NCBI GenBank assembly: GCA_947259285.1
Contig: CAMYMR010000007.1
Location: 1-45,935 of the forward strand
Direction of reading: 5' to 3'
DNA from: an uncultured Woeseiaceae bacterium
GTDB taxonomy: Bacteria; Pseudomonadota; Gammaproteobacteria; Steroidobacterales; Woeseiaceae
DNA: 45,935 nucleotides
This document shows positions 34,773 to 45,935 of the stretch, in pieces. Both the position numbers and the translations under genes were made by a program. The notes under the pieces were generated by a model. That model was not told where the DNA came from. It did not search any database and saw nothing but the letters and a program-made list of their open reading frames with translations. Every line of letters begins with the position of its first letter. Within the stretch, counting starts at the first letter, position 1.

Positions 34773-36140
34773 ATGCGCAGCATGGCGGCGGTACAAGACG
34801 GCGGATGGCGCGTGCAGGCAAAGTCGCTGCTACGACTGGGCGGGCCACTGATCGTTAACAATCTTGCCGTCGCTGGCATGCAGTTTGCCGATGCGGTGAT
34901 GGCCGGGCGCCTGGGTGCCGATGCGCTCGCCGCGGTTGCCGTTGGAGGCAGCGTCTGGTTTCTGGGCTTTTCATTATGCCTGGGCTTGTTGATGGCAATC
35001 TCGCCTATCGCAGCACGGCACTTTGGGGCCGGTAATTACGGTTTGATTGGGCGCTACACGCGACAGGGCGTTTACCTGGGCATCTCGTTCGGCGTGATGC
35101 TGATTCTGATCGCCCAGTTCGCGATTGCCCCGATGCTCGTGATGATAGGCATCGACCCCGAGTTTCGTGATCTCACGGTCGGTTATGTCCACGCAATCAT
35201 GTTCGGTGGCCCCGGCATTTTCATTTTTCTTGCACTCAGATTTACAACCGAGGGTGTTGGTCATACGCGCCCGATCATGTTCACGTCCCTGTTCGCGTTG
35301 ACCTGCAACGTGCTGCTTAACTATGTCCTTATGTTCGGCAAATTCGGCGCGCCGGCGCTGGGCGTCGTCGGCTGCGGCGCCGCCAGCGCAATAACCATGT
35401 GGCTCGTCGCGCTGGCACTTGCCGCGTACATGTTCGTCAGTAAGCATTACCAGCCGTTCAGGATCTTCGCGCGTCTGGCGCCGCTCAGACTTCCGGTGCT
35501 CAAGGAAATAGTCGCGCTTGGTATACCAATCGCGATAACCATCACGGCCGAAGCCGGCCTTTTCTCCGCCGTTTCCATTCTTATGGGCACTCGCGGGACG
35601 GAAATCACGGCTGCTCACCAGATTGCGATCAATTTTGCGGCGACGATGTTCATGGTTCCGCTGGCGCTGAGCTCCGCGACGACGATTCAGGTAGGTCAGC
35701 TTATCGGTGCCGGCAAGTTGCACAGCGCACGGTTGAGCGGCGCCGTGGGCATTGGGTTGTGCGCGCTGTTTATGAGCCTCTCGGCGATATTCCTGCTGAC
35801 GTTCCGGAACGGCGTCGTTAGCCTGTACACGGACGACGCGGCTGTGCGTGGGATAGCGATCAACCTGTTATTGATGGCCGCGATCTTCCAGATAGCGGAC
35901 GGCGTGCAGATTGGGGCCGCGGGCGCCTTGCGTGCTTACAAAGACACGCGATATCCGATGATCGTCAATATGTTTTCTTACTGGGTGCTGGCGTTTCCGC
36001 TGGCGTTCCTCGCCGCTATTACGTTCAAAGCGCCGCCGAATTACATCTGGGGCGGTTTCGTGGTCGGGCTGGGTGTCGCGGCCATCATGTTGTCGTTGCG
36101 CTACAACCGGATATCGAAAGTCCAGGCCGCGCCGAGCTAG
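34773..36140 (+). CDS. MATE family multidrug/toxin exporter (NorM-like)
   Basis: Inner-membrane cation-coupled antiporter with 12 predicted transmembrane helices in two homologous halves. The 455-residue protein (family about 450) has the N-terminal LGGPLIVNNLAVAGMQFADAVMAGRLGADALAAVAVG typical of NorM, and the corresponding second half starting at IVALGIPIAITITAEAGLFSA near 248. GGGA lies close to ATG 34773; ATG 34782 is an alternative. The stem of the inverted repeat at 34714-34766 abuts the ribosome site. It is divergent from the thiolase gene. Its stop codon overlaps that of the DUF924 gene on the other strand in a shared CTAG. Confidence 0.95.
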   Translation: MRSMAAVQDGGWRVQAKSLLRLGGPLIVNNLAVAGMQFADAVMAGRLGADALAAVAVGGSVWFLGFSLCLGLLMAISPIAARHFGAGNYGLIGRYTRQGVYLGISFGVMLILIAQFAIAPMLVMIGIDPEFRDLTVGYVHAIMFGGPGIFIFLALRFTTEGVGHTRPIMFTSLFALTCNVLLNYVLMFGKFGAPALGVVGCGAASAITMWLVALALAAYMFVSKHYQPFRIFARLAPLRLPVLKEIVALGIPIAITITAEAGLFSAVSILMGTRGTEITAAHQIAINFAATMFMVPLALSSATTIQVGQLIGAGKLHSARLSGAVGIGLCALFMSLSAIFLLTFRNGVVSLYTDDAAVRGIAINLLLMAAIFQIADGVQIGAAGALRAYKDTRYPMIVNMFSYWVLAFPLAFLAAITFKAPPNYIWGGFVVGLGVAAIMLSLRYNRISKVQAAPS

Positions 36141-36805
36141 GTGCCGCCCTGGCCGAAGTCGGGGCTATCACCGGCCAGGTACTCATCCTCTTCCGGCGTG
36201 TTCTGACGATTCAATAGCTTGTTGCGGTAGGGGAAGCGTCCAAACTGATCGATGATGTCCTTGTGGAGTTCGGCGAAGTGCGCAATCGTCAAGAACGTCT
36301 CCCGCAGTGTTGGTGACACCGACGCCGCGAGACGATTATAGAGTTCGACCGATTTTGCCTGCACCTTGCGTGACTCGGCGTGCTGCAGCGGCATGTAGAA
36401 GAAGACCTTCTGAATCGGCGTAAGGCCTCGATCCTTCTTTTCCATGGCGCCCTGGACGCATAGCTTGAGGGCCAGCTGATCTTTGGAAAATGCCTTCGCT
36501 GTGCCACGATAAATATTGCGACGAAACTGATCAATAAGAATGATCAATGCAAGACGGCCAAGCGGGTCATGCCCCCAATGCTCAAGCTCACCGTTGCTGG
36601 CTTTGGTGACTTCAATCTCAAAGTCTTTCTTGATTTCGTGATCGAATACCGGGTCTTCGTTGAACCAGATTTCCATGCGCTGATCGATTTGAGGCGCTGT
36701 AAGCGCCTGTTCTTTGAACCAGAAGGACAGGATCGCCTCGATGCGGACCTGATCGTCATCGGTTATCGTGGCGTCCATGCTTTCGCTCAGGAGTTTTACT
36801 GGCAT
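36137..36805 (-). CDS. DUF924 family protein
   Basis: A 222-residue, mostly helical, cytoplasmic protein of the DUF924 family (alpha-solenoid TPR-like fold, function not established). Family blocks include ILSFWFKEQ near 24, WGHDPLGRLALIILIDQFRRNIYRGTAKAFSKD (about 77-108), FFYMPLQHAES and GRFPYRNKLLNR near 191. ATG 36805 is used; ATG 36778 would shorten it by nine residues. It converges on the MATE gene with 4-base overlapping stops and is divergent from the lipoprotein pair. Confidence 0.93.
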   Translation of the reverse strand: MPVKLLSESMDATITDDDQVRIEAILSFWFKEQALTAPQIDQRMEIWFNEDPVFDHEIKKDFEIEVTKASNGELEHWGHDPLGRLALIILIDQFRRNIYRGTAKAFSKDQLALKLCVQGAMEKKDRGLTPIQKVFFYMPLQHAESRKVQAKSVELYNRLAASVSPTLRETFLTIAHFAELHKDIIDQFGRFPYRNKLLNRQNTPEEDEYLAGDSPDFGQGGT

Positions 36806-36931
36806 ATCGACTGATCCAGGCTATCGCTCTGTATCCAGTGTGCGGGCGTCGCGGCAAAGCAAGTGCGAACCCGGTCACAAATTGAGCCAATCAGGACAAA
36901 TAAGGCATCGGATACCAGTAGACTTTACCAG

Positions 36932-37417
36932 ATGACAGGAGATCAAGCGGCAATTCACGGGCGGGGTTACCTCCGCTATGGGTTACCCGCGATTGCATTG
37001 GTGGGGCTGCTGACTGCTTGCGGCGGACCGTCACCCGGGCCTGAGGCCGAGGTTCGAAGCTGGATCGAGCGCGGCGCTGCGGCGGCGGAGGCCAAAGAAC
37101 GAGATACCTTGATGGACATGATCTCGCCCGCCTATGCTGATTCGCGTGGTTATAACCGCGCTCGTATTGGCGATACATTGCGGTTCTATTTCCTGCGAAT
37201 GAACGCAATCGAGCTGATTATGTCGATCGACGAAATCAGTGTAATAGGCGACTCTGCGGCGGAAGCCCGGGTCACCGTGGGCATGGCAGGCAAGCACGAT
37301 GGTGCTCTGGGCTTCAGCGCGGACGCGTACCAATTTGCGTTCGAGCTCGAAAAAGGCGGCAGTGACTGGCGGCTGATTTCTGCGCGCTGGGGCGAACTGG
37401 GCAAGGAGCTGAAATGA
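36932..37417 (+). CDS. Lipoprotein, NTF2-like fold probable
   Basis: A 161-residue exported protein. From ATG 36932 the signal peptide reaches a lipobox LTAC with the modified Cys near residue 30. The mature domain (about 38-160) begins with EAEVRSWIERGAAAAEAKERDTLMDMIS and ends with a strand pair DWRLISARWGEL, the pattern of NTF2/SnoaL-type folds. That assignment is from pattern only. It overlaps the LEA-type lipoprotein gene by 4 bases (ATGA), so the two are produced together at the envelope. Function unknown. Confidence 0.75.
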   Translation: MTGDQAAIHGRGYLRYGLPAIALVGLLTACGGPSPGPEAEVRSWIERGAAAAEAKERDTLMDMISPAYADSRGYNRARIGDTLRFYFLRMNAIELIMSIDEISVIGDSAAEARVTVGMAGKHDGALGFSADAYQFAFELEKGGSDWRLISARWGELGKELK

Positions 37418-37899
37418 GGAACGTCTATCGAACGTTGACCCCGGGCCTTGCGCTGCTTGCGCTTGCTGTGTCCGGATGTGCGACGACCATGGAAGACATC
37501 GTCAAGAGCCCAAGCGTTGAGCTACGCAGTGTCGAGGTCATGGGACTCGGTTTTAATGGCCAGACGTTCTTGCTGTCGTTCAATGTGGAGAACCCGAATC
37601 CGTTTGCTTTGCCTGTCAGCTCGGTCAGCTACTCGTTGAAACTCGACGGGCAGCGCTTCGCGAGCGGCCAGACACCCGGCGAGTTTTCAGTGCCGGCGAG
37701 CGGCAGCGGCGAGTTTGCGATTAGCGTTGACCTGAATCTGCTGCAATCGGCACCGCAGCTGCTCTCGATCGTTCGCCAGGGAGTCCGTAAGGACGTCGCT
37801 TACGAACTCGATGGTCGTTTCGACATCGATATTCCCCTGGCGCCCGCCGTTTCGTTCCGAAATACAGGGGCCATTCGTCTCAGGCCGACGTCGTTCTAG
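37414..37899 (+). CDS. LEA type 2 family lipoprotein
   Basis: A 161-residue lipoprotein with signal peptide and lipobox VSGC (Cys22). The mature part is a single LEA-2/WHy-type beta-sandwich with the characteristic LLSFNVENPNPFALPVSSVSYSLKLDGQRFASGQ and a later strand block FRNTGAIRLRP. Such domains are linked with desiccation or stress protection in plants and occur in many bacterial lipoproteins of unknown role. It is translationally coupled to the NTF2-like lipoprotein gene upstream (ATGA). A hairpin follows 22 bp after its stop. Confidence 0.9.
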   Translation: MRNVYRTLTPGLALLALAVSGCATTMEDIVKSPSVELRSVEVMGLGFNGQTFLLSFNVENPNPFALPVSSVSYSLKLDGQRFASGQTPGEFSVPASGSGEFAISVDLNLLQSAPQLLSIVRQGVRKDVAYELDGRFDIDIPLAPAVSFRNTGAIRLRPTSF

Positions 37900-37921
37900 A
37901 CGACTGCAGCGACGAAGCATC

Positions 37922-37947
37922 GCTATGGTTACGCGCGCAACCATAGC
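37922..37947. terminator. Perfect hairpin after the LEA lipoprotein gene
   Basis: GCTATGGTT and AACCATAGC form a perfect 9-bp stem around the loop ACGCGCGC, 22 bp after the LEA stop and about 190 bp before gltB. No T tract follows on either strand, so it is not a standard intrinsic terminator. It may instead protect the 3' end, act with Rho, or be an operator in the gltB leader. Confidence 0.45.
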
Positions 37948-38051
37948 CATCGGCGGCTGATTTACCCCGAAAGCCAGCCGTAACAGCCCGATTTTCCGCC
38001 AAAAACCGACCGATTTTCGGCACGCTGGAGCCTCGGCGAGGCTTCCTGCTC

Positions 38052-38057
38052 TATACT
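38052..38057 (+). promoter_or_regulatory. Possible -10 element of gltB
   Basis: TATACT lies 78 bp before the gltB ATG and matches five of six -10 positions. There is no recognisable -35. The corresponding region holds instead a small hairpin AGCCTC-GGC-GAGGCT (about 38029-38043) and, further up, a repeated CCGATTTTC. Lack of a -35 would fit an activator-dependent promoter. The rest of 37948-38134 shows nothing else. Confidence 0.3.
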
Positions 38058-38134
38058 TACCGGTTCGCGGCGTTCTTCGCCAACCCAACGAATTGAGTTA
38101 ACACCAGGGAACGCCTGCGCTCCCGACGGCACGT

Positions 38135-43995
<5,861 letters not shown>

Positions 43996-43997
43996 AT

Positions 43998-45281
43998 TCA
44001 GCGTTCGAGTTCACGGGCTTTCCTCTTCTCGGTCTTCTCGTACGCTATCAGGGCACGCAGCGCAGTCATCGAGAGGTCCGGCGGCAGCCCATCGGCCAGT
44101 CGGTAGATCTGCTCGTAGAACCAGCCGATACGAGCAAATCCATTGATGGCCTTGATCATTGCGATCGGTGAGTGGGGCCCAAGGATCCCCGGGCCGACGC
44201 GCAGCGCGCTCTCGACATCAGGCGCAACATCCAGATCGCCTCGCATGATCTTTGCCGGGAAATCGGGATCCGTGCACAGCGGTCGGCCAAGGCCGATCAT
44301 GTCGACGTCGCCACCCGCCAGAGCATCGTTCATTCCCGCTGCCGAACGAAATCCACCGGTGACCATCAACGGCATCGTCGCAACCTGGCTCGCCTTGACT
44401 GCGTAGTCGAAGAAATAGGCTTCGCGTGGCTGTTCATAGTTGCCGCCGGAAATCTCCAGGAGGTCGAGGCCCTCCTGGTTCAGCATCTCGATAACCCGGA
44501 GACAGTCTTCGAAGGAGAACCCACCTTTCTGGAAGTCGGCCGAATTCAGTTTCACGGCGACGGCAAAATCCGCGCCGACCTCCTTGCGCACTGCGCGTAC
44601 GCACTCGAGCAGCAGTCGTGCGCGGTTTTCGAGCGAGCCGCCCCACTCGTCATCGCGTTGATTGACCCTCGGCGAAAGAAACTCCGATAGCAGATAGCCG
44701 TGTGCGCTGTGCACCTGCACACCGGTGAATCCGGTCTGCTTCGCAATGCCGGCGGCGAACGCAAAACGCGCAATAACGTTGCGAATCTCGTCGCCGGTCA
44801 GTGCCCGAGGCTTGCCGAAGCGACCGCCGGGCAACGCAACGCCAATGTCAGACGGCCCCACCGGTTCCGAGGCGATCAACGCCGGTGTCTGGCGTCCGGC
44901 GTGACTGATCTGCATCCACAGCTGAGTATCCCCGCTGGTCCCTGCCTCGGCCATGGCCTCGAGCGCGCCCACCTGCGACGCGTCTTGCGGTCCGTCAATA
45001 ACGATGTTTCCGGCCCGTTCGAGGTAGCGTCGGTCGACCTGCACGTTGCCGGTGAGCAGCAAGCCGGCGCCGCCCTCCGCCCAGCGCCGGTAAAGTCTGC
45101 CGTGCCTGCCGGTGGCGCGATTAGCGGAGTCGGCGAGGCCCTCTGTCATAGCGGCTTTGCATAGCCGGTTTTTGACGCTGGCGCCGCAGGGCAGCGTAAG
45201 CTGACTTCGAATGCTGATCTCTTGTTGATCCTTGTCTTCGTCCAAGTCCTGTCTCCCGCGCTTATGAGTGTCTCGCCACAT
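43998..45281 (-). CDS. Old Yellow Enzyme family NADH:flavin oxidoreductase
   Basis: FMN-dependent TIM-barrel oxidoreductase. From ATG 45281 it is 427 residues; an upstream TTG would add 14 unrelated residues. Visible features are KNRLCKAAMTEGLAD at the barrel start, WMQISHAGRQTP, the substrate-binding pair in QVHSAHGYLLSEFLSP, the RVNQRDDEWGGSLENRARLLLE signature, LLEISGGNYEQP, and the phosphate-binding GGFRS and IGLGRPLCTDPDFP. A C-terminal extension (about 370-427) is helical. It lacks the iron-sulfur domain of 2,4-dienoyl-CoA reductases. The substrate is unknown; enoate or xenobiotic reduction is typical of the family. Confidence 0.93.
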   Translation of the reverse strand: MWRDTHKRGRQDLDEDKDQQEISIRSQLTLPCGASVKNRLCKAAMTEGLADSANRATGRHGRLYRRWAEGGAGLLLTGNVQVDRRYLERAGNIVIDGPQDASQVGALEAMAEAGTSGDTQLWMQISHAGRQTPALIASEPVGPSDIGVALPGGRFGKPRALTGDEIRNVIARFAFAAGIAKQTGFTGVQVHSAHGYLLSEFLSPRVNQRDDEWGGSLENRARLLLECVRAVRKEVGADFAVAVKLNSADFQKGGFSFEDCLRVIEMLNQEGLDLLEISGGNYEQPREAYFFDYAVKASQVATMPLMVTGGFRSAAGMNDALAGGDVDMIGLGRPLCTDPDFPAKIMRGDLDVAPDVESALRVGPGILGPHSPIAMIKAINGFARIGWFYEQIYRLADGLPPDLSMTALRALIAYEKTEKRKARELER

Positions 45282-45353
45282 TCCCAGAATAGGGTTCGAA
45301 CCGGGGTTTATGGATATAGCCAACGCGCAAACTTTGGTTTCACCCTTATTTTT

Positions 45354-45935
45354 TCAGGGTCCGAGCGATTCCAACAGGCGCTCCACGAGTGCCGCGCCCA
45401 CCCAGGAGCCGAAACCCAGAAAGATATACAGTGCCACTCTGCCGTAACTTCCGGCATCGAACGGCCACTCGCTGATCTCCATGAGACGGCGTTCGATCGC
45501 GAGATCTGCGCGGAGCTGCTGCGCGTCATCTACCGATCGCGATTCCGGATTTCGCCGTGAAGCAATCGCTTGTCGAACCTGCTTGAGTTCCACCTGCTTC
45601 AGTGTTTTCAGTCGCTGATGAATGCCCCAGGTCGGAAGCACCAGCGCCAATGCAGAGGCGCCAACCAGCATGATCAGCGATACGGCGGTGCCGATCGCCG
45701 GCGCTTTGGGATCCAACCAGAGATTGGCTGAGACGGACAGACAAACGACGGCGAGCAAGCTGGTGCGAACGCCCTGTTGCGCGTAGGGCCGGATGAGGGA
45801 CGTATCGAAAAGATCGATGTGCCGGATCTGCCGTGCAGTCTGAGAAATACGTATCGCATTCCGGATGAGCAGAAGCATGAAGCGAAAGATGAACCAGCCC
45901 ATAAACACCAATCCCACGAGCGGGATGAGGATATC
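45354..45935 (-). CDS. Integral membrane protein, partial at window edge
   Basis: The frame is open to the end of the window (DILIPLVG precedes the first internal GTG at 45917), so the N-terminus is missing. The visible 193 or so residues have hydrophobic segments at the beginning (IPLVGLVFMGWFIFRFMLLL), two further ones in the middle and one near the C-terminus (YIFLGFGSWVGAALVERLL). Between them is a charged region (KTLKQVELKQVRQAIASRR, then a coiled-coil-like DDAQQLRADLAIERRLMEI). No family is recognised. It may be a subunit or regulator of a larger membrane system encoded beyond the edge. The OYE gene follows 72 bp downstream. Confidence 0.75.
   Translation of the reverse strand, partial: DILIPLVGLVFMGWFIFRFMLLLIRNAIRISQTARQIRHIDLFDTSLIRPYAQQGVRTSLLAVVCLSVSANLWLDPKAPAIGTAVSLIMLVGASALALVLPTWGIHQRLKTLKQVELKQVRQAIASRRNPESRSVDDAQQLRADLAIERRLMEISEWPFDAGSYGRVALYIFLGFGSWVGAALVERLLESLGP

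Noticed and set aside
45285-45306. GGTTCGAACC resembling a tRNA T-loop between the OYE gene and the membrane protein gene
   Set aside because: No T-stem pairing, anticodon arm, D-arm or acceptor stem can be drawn around it on either strand.

Overview
The window is about 46 kb of bacterial chromosome, moderately GC-rich, tightly packed with housekeeping genes on both strands, and without rRNA, tRNA, CRISPR arrays, prophage or intact insertion sequences. Gene content and order point to a free-living aerobic gammaproteobacterium. The blocks tsaP-dprA-(smg-topA)-tsaC-hemF opposite def-fmt-rsmB, and priA-argS-SPOR, match Pseudomonas and relatives. The rsmB-DUF4390-ntrY-ntrX order resembles Xanthomonadales and related lineages. 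A marine Woeseia-like lineage would fit, but that is inference.

Layout. 1-7.0 kb (minus): tsaP | dprA-smg | topA-tsaC-hemF, with clear hairpin terminators after tsaP and smg. 7.3-14.3 kb (plus): def-fmt-rsmB-DUF4390-ntrY-ntrX, one compact run covering protein N-terminal processing, 16S rRNA methylation and an envelope two-component system. 14.5-20.3 kb (minus): priA, then argS-SPOR protein-CapA lipoprotein. 20.4-22.2 kb (plus): a four-gene sigma-factor module (ECF-like sigma, DUF3619 membrane protein, small acidic exported protein, Arg-rich DUF3106 protein) closed by a strong terminator. 22.3-25.2 kb: pntA-pntB transhydrogenase. 25.3-29.1 kb (plus): HNH nuclease, 5'-3' exonuclease, fructosamine-kinase-like protein and serine hydrolase, which look like one transcription unit. 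29.1-30.9 kb (minus): hemH-VOC protein. 31-37.9 kb: a conserved hypothetical, an AGCS sodium:amino-acid symporter, a FadI-like thiolase, a MATE exporter, a DUF924 protein and a pair of lipoproteins (NTF2-like and LEA type 2). 38.1-44 kb (plus): gltB-gltD glutamate synthase. 44-45.9 kb (minus): an Old Yellow Enzyme family oxidoreductase and the 3' part of a membrane protein that runs off the window.

Functional links. Two heme genes (hemF, hemH) are present. pntAB makes NADPH, which GltBD uses. dprA and tsaP connect to natural transformation and type IV pili. The points most worth a second look are: an NtrX-type regulator whose AAA+ ATPase and sigma-54 contact motifs are all eroded; the sigma/DUF3619/acidic/Arg-rich module, whose last protein is built of regular 18-residue repeats; the two-nuclease operon with a repeat-flanked promoter; priA, which seems to start at a non-canonical codon; and an AGCS transporter with an inserted soluble segment of about 90 residues. 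No single locus is clearly a new defence or mobile system.
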